Below are positions 25,940-38,902 of a DNA stretch of 64,000 bases, piece by piece (position 1 is the first letter of the stretch; every line of letters starts with the position of its first letter). Position numbers and translations under genes: made by a program. Below the pieces are notes generated by a model. The model searched no databases. It was not told the origin of the DNA and saw only the letters and a list, made by a program, of their open reading frames with translations. This DNA is from Salipiger bermudensis (GTDB taxonomy: Bacteria > Pseudomonadota > Alphaproteobacteria > Rhodobacterales > Rhodobacteraceae). The stretch lies in assembly GCF_019801965.1 (NCBI RefSeq), contig NZ_JAHVIA010000009.1:1-64000 (forward strand), in the 5' to 3' direction.

Positions 25940-27511
25940 ATGACCCCCGTCCGCCTTGCCGCGCGTTCCGCGCGCTCCGTCGCGCTGTGCCTGCCCTTTG
26001 CCGGAGCGCGCCATGCGCTCTCCCCCGCCCGCCCGTGGCGCCTCTCCGTTGCGGGCACGGTGGTGGCGCAGGGCGCTGCTTCGACGGTGGTGCTGCCGCT
26101 GCACGGGCTGGCGCCCGATACCGAACATCTATTCGAGGTCGAGGGGGCAGCGCCCCTTCCTTTACGCACCATGCCTTGCGCCGGGCTCGTCGACATCCGC
26201 AGCCACGGCGCGGTGCCAGACGCCCCCGACACGCCAGAGGCCGCGCGCGCCAATGCCGACGCCATCGCCCGCGCACTCGCCGCCACGCCCGAGGGCGGCA
26301 CGCTGCACGTTCCCCCCGGACGCTTCATCGCCGCACCGGTCTGCCTGCGCGGGGCGATGACGCTGCAACTCGCCGAGGGCGCCGTGCTCGCCGCCCCGAG
26401 CTCGCGCGAGGGCTGGCCGATCCTGCCCGCCTGGCGGGACGGCGGGATGCTCGGCAGCTGGGAGGGCCTGCCGGAGCCCTGCTTCGCGGCCCCGATCCAC
26501 GCCATCGGCGCAAGCGGCCTCACCATCGCCGGGCCCGGCACGATCGACGGCGGCGGCGACCGCGGCGACTGGTGGTCCTGGCCCAAGGAGACACGGCAAG
26601 GCGCGCGCCGTCCGCGCGGCCTGCACCTGATCGACTGCACCGACACCGCGCTGATCGGCGTCACCATCCGCAACGCGCCGTCCTGGACGATCCACCCGCA
26701 GGGCTGCCGCCGGCTCACCGCCGCGGCGCTGCGCATCGAAGCGCCGCATGACAGCCCCAACACCGACGGCTTCAATCCCGAGATGTGCGAGGATGTGGAG
26801 ATCATCGGCACGCATTTCTCGGTCGGGGACGACTGCATCGCAATCAAGGCCGGCAAGCGCGGGCCGAACGGCGAGGCCGCCCACCTGCGCCCCACCGCCC
26901 GCATCAGCGTGCGCCATTGCCTGATGGAGCGCGGCCACGGCGGCGTGGTCATCGGCTCGGAGATGTCAGGCGGCGTGCGCGACGTGACGGTTGAACATTG
27001 CGAGATGCGCGGAACCGATCGCGGCCTGAGGATCAAGACGCGCCGGGGCCGTGGCGGCTTTGTCGACGCGATCCGCTTCCACGATGTCTCGATGGACGGC
27101 GTGCTCACCGCCTTCGCCGCCAACGGGCATTATTTCTGCGACCCCGACGGCCACGCCCCCTGGGTGCAGGACCGCGCCCCCGCGCCCCTGGGCCCCGGCA
27201 CACCCTCGGTTGGCCGGATCGAGATTTCCGACGTCCGGATCACCCGCCTGGCCCACGCGCTCGGCGCCTTCCTCGGCCTCGCCGAGGCACCTTTCGGCCC
27301 GATCCGGCTCGAGCGGGTGGAGGTGCTGTCGCATGACCCCGACGCCCGGCCGGAGCCGCCGCTCATGGCCGCCGGCATCGCGCCGCTGCGGCACGCGGGC
27401 CTCTTGGCCGAACATGCCGGGCTCACAGCCCCCGGCCACGCCATCCGGTCCGGCGGCCTCAGCGCCGCGCCGGACACCGATACAACCGCCAGAGCCCGGG
27501 AGAGCCAATGA
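25940..27511 (+). CDS. Glycoside hydrolase family 28 protein, probable exo-polygalacturonase
   Basis: The 523-residue protein has an N-terminal fibronectin-like segment (about 25-80) and a GH28 right-handed beta-helix. All four GH28 catalytic signatures are present: NTDGF (274-278), GDDC (Asp297/Asp298), RGHGG (His333) and RIKT (364-367). The N-terminus ([14 protein letters not shown]) is not a convincing signal peptide, so the enzyme probably acts in the cytoplasm on imported oligomers. The end overlaps the GH105 gene by 4 bases. A fibronectin-like front fits exo-acting enzymes. Confidence 0.88.
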   Translation: MTPVRLAARSARSVALCLPFAGARHALSPARPWRLSVAGTVVAQGAASTVVLPLHGLAPDTEHLFEVEGAAPLPLRTMPCAGLVDIRSHGAVPDAPDTPEAARANADAIARALAATPEGGTLHVPPGRFIAAPVCLRGAMTLQLAEGAVLAAPSSREGWPILPAWRDGGMLGSWEGLPEPCFAAPIHAIGASGLTIAGPGTIDGGGDRGDWWSWPKETRQGARRPRGLHLIDCTDTALIGVTIRNAPSWTIHPQGCRRLTAAALRIEAPHDSPNTDGFNPEMCEDVEIIGTHFSVGDDCIAIKAGKRGPNGEAAHLRPTARISVRHCLMERGHGGVVIGSEMSGGVRDVTVEHCEMRGTDRGLRIKTRRGRGGFVDAIRFHDVSMDGVLTAFAANGHYFCDPDGHAPWVQDRAPAPLGPGTPSVGRIEISDVRITRLAHALGAFLGLAEAPFGPIRLERVEVLSHDPDARPEPPLMAAGIAPLRHAGLLAEHAGLTAPGHAIRSGGLSAAPDTDTTARARESQ

Positions 27512-28587
27512 CCCCCTTCGCCTATTTCGACGCTTTCGCCAGCCGCTACACGCATTACAAGGGCGGTCGCTGGTGCTACGAGGACGGTTGCATCTATCGC
27601 GGCCTGGTGCTGCTCCACAAAGCCACCGGCGAGGCGCGCTGGCGCGACCACCTGCTGCGGCTGACCGCGCCGCAGATCGCCCCCGACGGCGCGCTGCAGG
27701 GCTTCGACCCCGAGGAATTCAACATCGACAACATCCTCGCCGGACGCTGCCTGTTCCACCTCGCCGACGAGACCGGCGATGCGCGCTACATGGCCGCCGC
27801 CGAGCGGCTGGCCGAGCAGCTCGACCGGCATCCGCGCACGCAGGCGGGCAATTACTGGCACAAGAAGCGCTACCCCGAGCAGGTCTGGCTCGACGGCATC
27901 TACATGGGCCTGCCCTTCCAGGTCGAGTACGCGCAGCGCACCGACCGGCCTGAGCTGATCGACGATGCGATGGCCCAGCTCGACCGTGCGCTCGATCTGA
28001 CGGCGGGGCCGGCGGGACTCTACGTGCATGGCTACGATGCCGCCCGGGCGCAAGGCTGGGCCGATCCCGAGACCGGGCGCTCGGCGGCGGTCTGGGCGCG
28101 GGCGGTGGGCTGGCTGGCGATGGCGCTGGTCGATCTGGCCGCGCTCGCACCCGACCGCGCGCCCCTTCCCCGCACCAGGGCGCTTCTGGGCGCGGTGGTG
28201 GCGCAACAGGCGCGCTCGGGGCTCTGGCCGCAGGTGCTCGACGCGCCCGGGCTCGAGGGCAATTACGAGGAAAGCTCGGCCTCGGCGATGTTCGCCTACG
28301 CGCTGCTCACCGCCGCGCGGCTCGGCCTTGCCCCGGATGCGAGCGCAGGGCGCAAGGCATGGGAGGCGCTGATCACGACCCGGCTCGAGGCGGCGCAGGG
28401 CGTCACCCGGATGACCGGGATCTGCCACGTCGCGGGGCTTGGCGGCTTCGAGGGGGTCTATCGCGACGGCTCACCGGGCTATTACACGCGCGAGCGCATC
28501 GTCGCGGATGATGCCAAGGGGGTGGGCCCGCTGATGATGGCCGCCGCCGAAATCGTGCGCGCGGGGCTGGCGGCCGAAACCGCCTGA
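27508..28587 (+). CDS. Glycoside hydrolase family 105, unsaturated rhamnogalacturonyl/galacturonyl hydrolase
   Basis: The 359-residue (alpha/alpha)6-barrel protein matches YteR/RhiN-type enzymes: [15 protein letters not shown] near the start, [12 protein letters not shown] (catalytic aspartate region) and [16 protein letters not shown] near the C-terminus. It would release unsaturated galacturonate from lyase-cut pectic oligomers in the cytoplasm. The product is the substrate of KdgF. It is the last gene of the CUT1 operon. Confidence 0.9.
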   Translation: MTPFAYFDAFASRYTHYKGGRWCYEDGCIYRGLVLLHKATGEARWRDHLLRLTAPQIAPDGALQGFDPEEFNIDNILAGRCLFHLADETGDARYMAAAERLAEQLDRHPRTQAGNYWHKKRYPEQVWLDGIYMGLPFQVEYAQRTDRPELIDDAMAQLDRALDLTAGPAGLYVHGYDAARAQGWADPETGRSAAVWARAVGWLAMALVDLAALAPDRAPLPRTRALLGAVVAQQARSGLWPQVLDAPGLEGNYEESSASAMFAYALLTAARLGLAPDASAGRKAWEALITTRLEAAQGVTRMTGICHVAGLGGFEGVYRDGSPGYYTRERIVADDAKGVGPLMMAAAEIVRAGLAAETA

Positions 28588-28618
28588 GCCCCGCGACGGG
28601 CACCGGCAGAACCGGGGC
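28588..28618. terminator. Weak hairpin between convergent GH105 and gli genes
   Basis: GCCCCG (28588-28593) pairs with CGGGGC (28613-28618) around a 19-base interior that can fold further. It lies in the 39-base gap between two convergent stops and could serve both strands, though no T tract is visible. Confidence 0.35.
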
Positions 28619-28626
28619 CAATACGC

Positions 28627-29483
28627 TCAGACCGGGCCGAAGCCGAAGAGTGCGCGGGGCGTGTCGACCAGCGTCCGGCGCCGTGCGGCGTCATCCGGCA
28701 GCCAAGACATCGCCAGATCGAGCAGATCCGCGTCGCAGGGATAGTCTTCGCTCATCTGAGCGGCATTGTGCGGCCAGTTGGTGCCCCAGACGATGCGCTC
28801 GGGCGCGTACACGCCGATCTCACGGGCGACCTCGGCGATGTCGGCGAAGTCCGGCCCGCCGCTGCGCGAGCTCTCGTAGCAGCCAGCGAACTTGAACCAG
28901 CAGCGCCCGCCGTCGAGCACCCGCTTGATGACATCGACATGCGCGGGCGAGGCGCCGTCGAAGATCTTGGCGTGATGGTCGAGCACCCAGCGCGACTTCA
29001 GCGCCTTGAGCCGCGGCTCGAGCTCCGGCAGGGCCGAGCCGTCGAACTGTACCGCCATCATCCAGCCGGCATCGGCGGCGATGGCATCGACCACCTCGAG
29101 CGCGTCGAGCCCCACGGCCCCGCCCGGCAGGTCCATGATCCGAGCCCCCACGATGCCTGCCTCCGAGAGCCGCGCGATCTCGGCCTCGCCGGTCTCCGGC
29201 GTGATCACCGCAACGCCACGCGCGCAATCGCCCATCTCGGCGATGCAGGCGAGCAGGCTGGCATTGTCGGTGCCATGCGCGTTGCCTTGCGTGATCACCA
29301 CCGCGTCGAGCCCGAGCCAGCGCATGGTCTCGCGATACATCTCGGGCGTCGGCAGCGGATCGGCGGGGCGGCCCACGCCATCCTCGCGCATGGCGAAGCC
29401 CGGCAGATACATGTGCATCTGGGTATCGACCGCGCCACGCGGCACCGGCGTCCGGGGCCTCTCCCCCGTGAGCTTGCGCGCGA

Positions 29484-29487
<4 letters not shown>
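28627..29487 (-). CDS. gli: D-galactarolactone isomerase (amidohydrolase-related)
   Basis: The 286-residue TIM-barrel protein closely resembles the Agrobacterium galactarolactone isomerase: GAVDTQMHMYLPG at the front, VVITQGNAHGTDN, GARIMDLPGGAV, WVLDHHAKIFDG and IVWGTNWPHN. It would convert the 1,5-lactone formed by uronate dehydrogenase to the 1,4-lactone used by the cycloisomerase. It is the last gene of the galacturonate operon and overlaps gci by 4 bases (ATGA). Confidence 0.88.
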
Positions 29488-33185
<3,698 letters not shown>

Positions 33186-33186
33186 G

Positions 33187-33999
33187 TCAGTCCTCCTTGC
33201 GGGATGGATGAATGGGTTCATCGGTGAAGACGCCGCCCTGGTAGCGCGCGACCGCCTCGCCGGGCCCCGGGCGGGGCACGGTGCGGGCGATCTCGTCGGC
33301 GAAGGCGGCGGCGTTGTCTCTCGGCTGCCAGCCGAGGAAGGCGGCGTGACTGTTGTCCCACCAGCCGTGGTCGTTGGCCGAGGCGCCCCAGACCATGGTG
33401 CAGCCGAGCCGCGGCGCGGCGAAGACGGCGGCGATCAGCGAGACGAAATCGTCATGGCTGAACCAGGTCGCCAGCATGCGCCAGTTTTCCGGCCTGGGGG
33501 TGCAGGAGCCGATGCGCACCAGCGCACTCTCCTGCCCGAACTTGTCGTGGTAGAGGCTCGCCACCGCCTCGCCGAAGATCTTCGACACGCCGTAGAGGCT
33601 GTCGGGGCGCAGCGGCGCGCTGTGGTCGAGCCGGGTGGTCTGGTCGTGGTAGCCGATGGTGTGGTTCGACGAGGCGAAGACGATGCGGGGCCGGCCATGG
33701 GCACGCGCCGCCTCGTAGAGGTTGTAGACGCCGCGCAGGTTGGCGGCCTCGATCAGGTCGAAGCTGCGCTCGACGCTGATACCGCCGAGATGCACGATGC
33801 CGTCGCAGCCCTCGACGAGGCGCATCACCGCGGCGCCGTCGGAGAGGTCGCAGGGCACCACCTCCTCGCCTGCGCCCGCAGGGGCCATCTCCGCGACATC
33901 CGACAGGCGCAGCACCTTGGCATGGCCGCGCAGCTTCTCGCGCAGCATGGTCCCCAAGGTTCCGGCGGCGCCGGTGATCAGGATCCGGTTCATCATCAT
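33187..33999 (-). CDS. udh: Uronate dehydrogenase
   Basis: The 270-residue extended short-chain dehydrogenase has GAAGTLG for NAD binding and the catalytic YGVSK dyad. The segments IVHLGGISVE, SSNHTIGYH, RIGSCTPRPENWRMLATW and VVWGASAND-like strands match bacterial uronate dehydrogenase. It oxidises galacturonate or glucuronate to the aldarolactone, first step of the oxidative pathway. Three consecutive ATGs precede NRILITG; a GTG at 34005 overlapping the dctM stop is also possible, so the start is uncertain by up to three codons. Confidence 0.92.
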   Translation of the reverse strand: MMMNRILITGAAGTLGTMLREKLRGHAKVLRLSDVAEMAPAGAGEEVVPCDLSDGAAVMRLVEGCDGIVHLGGISVERSFDLIEAANLRGVYNLYEAARAHGRPRIVFASSNHTIGYHDQTTRLDHSAPLRPDSLYGVSKIFGEAVASLYHDKFGQESALVRIGSCTPRPENWRMLATWFSHDDFVSLIAAVFAAPRLGCTMVWGASANDHGWWDNSHAAFLGWQPRDNAAAFADEIARTVPRPGPGEAVARYQGGVFTDEPIHPSRKED

Positions 34000-34001
34000 C
34001 G

Positions 34002-35279
34002 TCACTCCATCAGCCCCGGCAGGGTCATCGAGAAGGCGGGCACGTAGGTGACCAGCATGAGCGCGCCGAAGATCGCGAGGTAGAAGGGCCAGATCGTCCG
34101 CACCGCCTGGTCGATCCGCACGCCACCCACGACGCAGCCGACGAAGAGGCAGGCGCCCACCGGCGGGGTGCAGAGGCCAAGGCCGAGGTTCATCATCAGG
34201 ATGACGCCGAACTGGATCGGATCCATGCCGAGCCCGACGACGACGGGCAGGAAGATCGGGGTGGTGATCAGGATCAGCGCCGCCATGTCCATGATCATGC
34301 CAAGGCCCAGCAGCACGAGATTGAGCAGCAGCAGGATGACGATCGGGTTGTCGGAGATCCCGGTCACCGCGGTCGCCAGAAGATCGGGCACGCGGTAGAG
34401 CGTGAGCAGGTAGGAAAACGCCGAGGCCGTCGCCACCAGCAGCATCACCAGCGCGGTGGTGCGCACCGAGGTCACCACGGCGGCGCGGAATTTCTCCCAG
34501 GTCAGTTCGCGGTAGACGAAGATCGTCACCAGGATGGCCCAGATCGCGCCGAAGGCGCCGCTTTCGGTCACCGTCATCACGCCCGACAGCACGCCGCCGA
34601 CGATGATCACCGCGGTCATCAGGCCCGGAAGCGCCACGATGGTGGAGATCGCCAGCGACTTGAAGCCGGGGAAGGTCTCGGCCGGGTAGCCGCGCTTGAC
34701 CGCGACCACATAGGCGACGATTCCGAGGCAGAGGCACATCAGCACGCCGGGCACGATGCCCGCGATGAACAGCTTGGAGACCGAGACGCCACCCGCCGCC
34801 ACCGCGAAGAGGATCATGTTGTGCGAGGGCGGGATCACCACGCCGGCCACCGAGGAGGTCACGGTGACGTTGACGGCGTAGTCGGGATCGTAGCCCTTTT
34901 CCTTCATCACCGGCATCAGGATCGAACCGAGCGCCGAGGTGTCGGCCACGGCCGAGCCCGAGATGCCCCCGAACAGCATCGACGACGCCACGTTGACCAC
35001 GCCGAGCCCGCCGCGCATCCAGCCCACCGCGTAGCTTGCCAGCCGCACGAGGCGGCCGGCGATGCCGCCCTGCATCATCAGCTCGCCGGCGAAGATGAAG
35101 AACGGGATCGCCAGCAGCGAGAACACCGAGATCCCCGACAGTACGCGCTGGAAGCCGATGAACAGCGGCAGGCCCTCGTAGAGGAAGCCGCCCACCGTGG
35201 CGAGCCCGAGGGCGAAGGCCACCGGCATGCCGGTCAGCAGGCCGAAGAAGAACAGCCCGAAGAGAAGTGCCAGACCCAT
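34002..35279 (-). CDS. dctM: TRAP transporter large permease subunit (DctM family)
   Basis: The 425-residue permease has the LFGGISGSAVADTSALGSILMP segment, IPPSHNMILFAV, and the C-terminal CTPPVGACLFVGCVVGG loop. It sits between dctQ and udh in the galacturonate operon, so its cargo is most likely galacturonate or glucuronate. The dctQ stop is 18 bases upstream. Confidence 0.95.
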   Translation of the reverse strand: MGLALLFGLFFFGLLTGMPVAFALGLATVGGFLYEGLPLFIGFQRVLSGISVFSLLAIPFFIFAGELMMQGGIAGRLVRLASYAVGWMRGGLGVVNVASSMLFGGISGSAVADTSALGSILMPVMKEKGYDPDYAVNVTVTSSVAGVVIPPSHNMILFAVAAGGVSVSKLFIAGIVPGVLMCLCLGIVAYVVAVKRGYPAETFPGFKSLAISTIVALPGLMTAVIIVGGVLSGVMTVTESGAFGAIWAILVTIFVYRELTWEKFRAAVVTSVRTTALVMLLVATASAFSYLLTLYRVPDLLATAVTGISDNPIVILLLLNLVLLGLGMIMDMAALILITTPIFLPVVVGLGMDPIQFGVILMMNLGLGLCTPPVGACLFVGCVVGGVRIDQAVRTIWPFYLAIFGALMLVTYVPAFSMTLPGLME

Positions 35280-35297
35280 GGGTTCAGTCCTTGCCAG

Positions 35298-35804
35298 TCA
35301 AGTCTTGGCGGTGGCCAGCGCCACCGCTTGATAGAGTGTGAAGATCGCCGTCAGCGCGCCGCAGATCGCCATCGGAAGCGCCCGGAGCCCCTCGGTAATG
35401 CCCAGCATCGGAACGCGGCGCGGCCAGAGGCTCTCGGCCAGGGTCCAGCCCTGCCAGAACAGCACGAGCCCGAAGATCAGCATGCCCAGGAGCGCCAGCC
35501 AGTGCAGCGGCACGCGGAGCGCGCGCGGCAGCATCTCGCGGATGAAATCGATCGACAGGTGGCTCTGCGTCCAGACCCCGGCAGCGCCGCCGAGGAAGGT
35601 GATCCAGACCACCAGCAGAAGCGCCACCTGCTCGACCCATGTGGGGGTGTCGTTCATCACGTAGCGCCCCCAGACCAGCCAGCCGAAGATCGCCACCAGC
35701 ACCACCAGCCCGGTGCCGGCCACCGCCACGCAGCCCTTGGCGAGCAGATCGAGCGCCCGCTCGACGCGGCCCATCTCGGCCGGTGCCTTGTCCTGTGGAA
35801 GCAT
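35298..35804 (-). CDS. dctQ: TRAP transporter small membrane subunit (DctQ family)
   Basis: The 168-residue, four-helix protein has TPTWVEQVALLLVVWITFLGGAAGVW, the DctQ helix 2 motif. The ATG at 35804 follows GGGGGAGGGAGCG; upstream in-frame residues are low-complexity and were excluded. It is the middle subunit of the galacturonate-operon TRAP system. Confidence 0.92.
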   Translation of the reverse strand: MLPQDKAPAEMGRVERALDLLAKGCVAVAGTGLVVLVAIFGWLVWGRYVMNDTPTWVEQVALLLVVWITFLGGAAGVWTQSHLSIDFIREMLPRALRVPLHWLALLGMLIFGLVLFWQGWTLAESLWPRRVPMLGITEGLRALPMAICGALTAIFTLYQAVALATAKT

Positions 35805-35829
35805 CGCTCCCTCCCCCGTCCCGTCGTGA

Positions 35830-35853
35830 CGCCCCGGCCCGGAGGCCGGGGCG
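35830..35853 (-). terminator. Hairpin between dctP and dctQ of the galacturonate operon
   Basis: CGCCCCGGC (35830-35838) and GCCGGGGCG (35845-35853) form a perfect 9-bp stem with a 6-base loop, 11 bases past the dctP stop and 25 bases before the dctQ start. Its placement mirrors the hairpin at 4884-4914 and suggests partial termination or message stabilisation that favours the receptor. Confidence 0.65.
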
Positions 35854-35864
35854 CGCAAGGCCGC

Positions 35865-36833
35865 TTACTCGACCGCCTGGATGTCGCGGATCAGCTGCTC
35901 GAGATCCGGGTTGGCCTCGATGAACTTGGCATAGACCGGCTCCATCGCGCTTTGGAACGCCATCGGATCCTCGACCTCGTTGACCTCGACGCCCGACTCC
36001 ATGACCTGCGCCTTGGAAGCCTCCGAGCGCTCGGCCCAGAGCTCACGCTGCTCCAGCGCCGCGGCCACCGCCGCCTCGCGCACCAGCTCCTGATCCTCGG
36101 GCGAGGTCTCGTCCCAGACCGATTTCGCCACGCAGATGCACTCGGGGATGATCAGGTGATTGGTGATGGAATAGTACTTCGCCACCTCGTAGTGGTTCGA
36201 GGATTCGAAGCTCGGGTAGTTGTTCTCGGCGCCGTCGATCACCCCGGTCTTGAGCGACTGGTAGACCTCGCCATAGGCCATCGGCGTGGCGTTGCCACCG
36301 AGGCTGTCGACCATCTGCACGTAGAGGTCGTTGCTCATCACGCGGAACTTCAGCCCGTCCATATCGGCGGGGGTCATGATCGGCTTCTTGGTGTTGTAGA
36401 AGCTGCGCGAGCCGCTATCCATCCAAGACAGCGCGACGATGCCGGCCTCCGACAGCGCGTCCGAGAAGCGCTGGCCGATCTCGCCATCCATCGCGGCGTG
36501 CATGTGATCGACATCGCGGAAGATGAACGGCAGCGACAGCACGTTGGTGGCGGGCACGATCTCGCCCATCGGGCCCATGTTGAAATTGCCGACGGCGATG
36601 GCGCCGGCGCGCAGCTGCTCGATGGCGTCGGGCTGCGCGCCCAGCACGCCACCCGGATAGACCTGCGGCTCGATGCGGCCCTCGGTGGCCTCGGCAACGT
36701 CCTCGGCGAAGCTCTCGAGCGCGGTGACGTTGGGATAGCCCTCCGGGTGGATCGCCCAGGTGCGCCAGGTCTCGGCCATGGCGGGGGCGGCAATCAAAGC
36801 AAGCGCAAGCGCGGAAGTGGTCATACGAAACAT
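35865..36833 (-). CDS. dctP: TRAP transporter solute-binding protein (DctP family)
   Basis: The 322-residue protein has a signal ending near residue 20 (APAMA/ET). DctP features include the AEATEGRIEPQVYPGGVLG segment, GSRSFYNTKKPI and the substrate arginine in LKFRVMSND. The ATG at 36833 follows GGGAGGAC. It is the first gene of the eight-gene galacturonate operon dctPQM-udh-KGSADH-kdgD-gci-gli. Confidence 0.93.
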   Translation of the reverse strand: MFRMTTSALALALIAAPAMAETWRTWAIHPEGYPNVTALESFAEDVAEATEGRIEPQVYPGGVLGAQPDAIEQLRAGAIAVGNFNMGPMGEIVPATNVLSLPFIFRDVDHMHAAMDGEIGQRFSDALSEAGIVALSWMDSGSRSFYNTKKPIMTPADMDGLKFRVMSNDLYVQMVDSLGGNATPMAYGEVYQSLKTGVIDGAENNYPSFESSNHYEVAKYYSITNHLIIPECICVAKSVWDETSPEDQELVREAAVAAALEQRELWAERSEASKAQVMESGVEVNEVEDPMAFQSAMEPVYAKFIEANPDLEQLIRDIQAVE

Positions 36834-36881
36834 GTTTTTGTCCTCCCTGACAGTCGGCAATATCGTGTCTGCCTGAGCGAT

Positions 36882-36940
36882 ATATGACAAACTTGTATGA
36901 TGACTGTCAAGCGCCATGGTTTGGACTTGAATGTATACAT
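36882..36940. promoter_or_regulatory. Operator half-sites and palindrome upstream of the galacturonate operon
   Basis: ATATGACAA (36882-36890) and TGTATGATG (36894-36902) are half-matches to the TGT-N3-ACA motif in opposite directions. ATGTATACAT (36931-36940) is a perfect palindrome with GT-N2-AC spacing. All lie 49 to 107 bases before the dctP start. The 245-base gap (36834-37078) contains no gene; its far end holds the kduID terminator. Confidence 0.45.
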
Positions 36941-37030
36941 TATTACAACGATTTAAGGCACTTCATTTTGCACCCGCAGCGAAATCACCGCCGAGATTGA
37001 TATGACAGGTTTGCCGCTCACCATGCAACA

Positions 37031-37054
37031 GGCCCCGCCGCATGCGACGGGGCC
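37031..37054 (-). terminator. Hairpin downstream of kduD
   Basis: GGCCCCG (37031-37037) and CGGGGCC (37048-37054) pair around an interior that contains the palindrome CGCATGCG. It lies 25 bases past the kduD stop and would close the kduID transcript before the galacturonate operon promoter. Confidence 0.6.
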
Positions 37055-37078
37055 CGTGCCGGGAGTCGGAGGATCGGA

Positions 37079-37822
37079 TCAGCGCGCCAGCCAGCCGCCG
37101 TCGACGTTGAGAACCGCCCCGGTGATGTAGGTCGCCGCCGGCGAGGCAAGGAACGCCGCGGTGCCGCCGATATCGGCGGGGTCGCCCCAGCGCCCGGCCG
37201 GGATGCGGTCGAGGATGGCGGCGGCGCGCTCGGGATCGTCGCGCAGGGCCTGGGTGTTGTTGGTCGCGATATAGCCCGGCGCGATGGCGTTGACGGTGAT
37301 CCGGTGCGGCGCCCATTCATTGGCGAGGATCTTGGTCACCCCCGCCACGCCATGTTTGGCCGCGGTATAGGCCGGCACCCGGATGCCGCCCTGGAACGAC
37401 AGCAGCGAGGCGATGTTGATCACCGCCCCCGGCGCCTTGTCGGCCAGCAGCGCCTTGCCGAAGGCCTGGCAGGTGAAGAACAGCGCCTTGAGGTTCACGT
37501 CCATCACCGCGTCCCAGTCGGCCTCGGAATACTCAACCGAGTCGGCGCGGCGGATGATGCCGGCATTGTTGACGAGAATCGAATAGCCCGCCCCGTCAAA
37601 GATATCGGACGCAGCCATCGGATCGGCGAAATCGAGCAGCAGGCTCTCGCCCGTGCCGCCCGCCGCGGCGATCGCGTCCGCGGTCTCGTCGCAGGCACGG
37701 CGCCCGGCGCAAACCACATGCGCCCCCTGCCCCGCCAGCGACACCGCGATGGCCTGCCCGATGCCGGTATTGGCGCCGGTCACCAGCGCCTTGCGGCCCT
37801 TGAGGGAAAACGGCCCGCCCAT
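37079..37822 (-). CDS. kduD: 2-dehydro-3-deoxy-D-gluconate 5-dehydrogenase
   Basis: The 247-residue classical short-chain dehydrogenase has cofactor motif TGANTGIGQ, LVNNAGIIRR, catalytic serine in NIASLLSFQGG and YTAAK. The motif set (FSLKGRKALVTGANTGIGQ, AFLASPAATYITG) is that of KduD. It reduces 2,5-diketo-3-deoxygluconate to 2-keto-3-deoxygluconate with NADH. The ATG at 37822 shares one base with the kduI stop (TGATG), so the two are coupled. Confidence 0.9.
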   Translation of the reverse strand: MGGPFSLKGRKALVTGANTGIGQAIAVSLAGQGAHVVCAGRRACDETADAIAAAGGTGESLLLDFADPMAASDIFDGAGYSILVNNAGIIRRADSVEYSEADWDAVMDVNLKALFFTCQAFGKALLADKAPGAVINIASLLSFQGGIRVPAYTAAKHGVAGVTKILANEWAPHRITVNAIAPGYIATNNTQALRDDPERAAAILDRIPAGRWGDPADIGGTAAFLASPAATYITGAVLNVDGGWLAR

Positions 37823-38646
37823 CAGCGCAGATCCTTCGGCTGGATGAACTCCATGTCGGTATAATCGACATTGTCGCCCGCCATCGCCCAGATGAAGGTG
37901 TATTCCCCGATCCCGGCGCCCGAGTGGATCGACCAGCTCGGCGAGAGCACCGCCTGCTCGTCGGCAACGAAGAGGTGCCGCGTTTCGTCGGGCGCGCCCA
38001 TCAGGTGCAGCACGCGCGCCTCCTCGTCCATGCCCCAATAGAGATAGGCCTCCATGCGCCGGTCGTGGATGTGGCTCGGGATGGTATTCCAGACCGAGCC
38101 CTCCTCGAGCGAGGTATAGCCGAGGATCAGCTGGCAGCTCTCCATCACTTGCGGGTGGATGAACTGCTTGATGGTGCGCTTGTTGGAGGTCTCTGCCGCG
38201 CCCATCTTGACCTCGACGCACTCCGCCACCGTCACCAGCCGCGACGGCAGCGTCCGGTGCGCCGGGGCCGAGGTGATGTAGAAGCGGCCCTGCCCGCCGA
38301 AGCGCACCGCGCCGCTGCCCATGCCGAGATAGAGCACGTCGCCGCGGTTCATCTCGTAGGTCTCGCCACCGGCCTCGACGGTGCCGATCTCACCGATATT
38401 GACGATGCCCATCTCGCGGCGATCGAGGAAGCTGTCGGTCTTGGTCTCCTCGACCTTGTCGAGTGTCAGCGTGCCGCCGGCGGGCACCGCCCCGCCCAGC
38501 GTGAAGCGGTCGTAATGGGTGTAGACGAGACGGATCTCGCCCTCGGCGAACAGCCCCTCGCCAAGGAAATGCGTCCGCAGCGCAGCGGTATCCATCCCCT
38601 TGGCATGATCGGGATGAATGGCGTGGCGGGTTTCGACGGTCAGCAT
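37822..38646 (-). CDS. kduI: 5-dehydro-4-deoxy-D-glucuronate isomerase
   Basis: The 274-residue bicupin is close to the E. coli length of 278. Its metal site is seen in IPSHIHDRRMEAYLYW, and VETRHAIHPDHAKGMDT plus FLGEGLF are characteristic of the family. It isomerises the linear keto form of unsaturated galacturonate (made with KdgF) to the KduD substrate. The ATG at 38646 follows CAGGAGGATCATC. Confidence 0.94.
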   Translation of the reverse strand: MLTVETRHAIHPDHAKGMDTAALRTHFLGEGLFAEGEIRLVYTHYDRFTLGGAVPAGGTLTLDKVEETKTDSFLDRREMGIVNIGEIGTVEAGGETYEMNRGDVLYLGMGSGAVRFGGQGRFYITSAPAHRTLPSRLVTVAECVEVKMGAAETSNKRTIKQFIHPQVMESCQLILGYTSLEEGSVWNTIPSHIHDRRMEAYLYWGMDEEARVLHLMGAPDETRHLFVADEQAVLSPSWSIHSGAGIGEYTFIWAMAGDNVDYTDMEFIQPKDLR

Positions 38647-38700
38647 GATGATCCTCCTGCATGTCATCCGGCCGGGCGGGATGCGGTCTGGCAGCGCTTC

Positions 38701-38761
38701 TGTCAGACATGACGCTCCACCCTTTGATTTCTGACATATGACTTGCATTATCTGTATGACA
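38701..38761. promoter_or_regulatory. GntR-type operators in the kduI/LysR divergent promoter
   Basis: TGTCAGACA (38701-38709) and TGTATGACA (38753-38761) both satisfy TGT-N3-ACA, one on each side of an ACATATGAC half-site at 38735. They lie 55 to 115 bases before kduI in the 256-base divergent gap. They tie kduID to the same regulator as kdgF. Confidence 0.55.
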
Positions 38762-38859
38762 AATCAAGAGAGCATCGCGCGCGCCTCCCCAAGCGGCCTT
38801 CCCGCTGCCCGTGCGATGGTTGCCGCGCGCCGCTTTCCCGGCCACAGTCGGCCCGAGCT

Positions 38860-38890
38860 CGACACTGGCCCGACACTGGCCCGACACTGG
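38860..38890. repeat. 11-bp tandem repeat, 2.8 copies
   Basis: CGACACTGGCC occurs at 38860-38870 and 38871-38881, followed by CGACACTGG at 38882-38890. It lies 12 bases before the predicted LysR start. The unit is not a multiple of three, so copy-number change would alter the leader but not the chosen reading frame. Confidence 0.75.
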
Positions 38891-38902
38891 AAAGCCGCAC
38901 TC

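Noticed and set aside
24397-27123. Minus-strand open frame of 908 codons
   Set aside because: It runs opposite to the sugar-binding protein and GH28 genes, which have full motif sets; composition and lack of domains mark it as a shadow.
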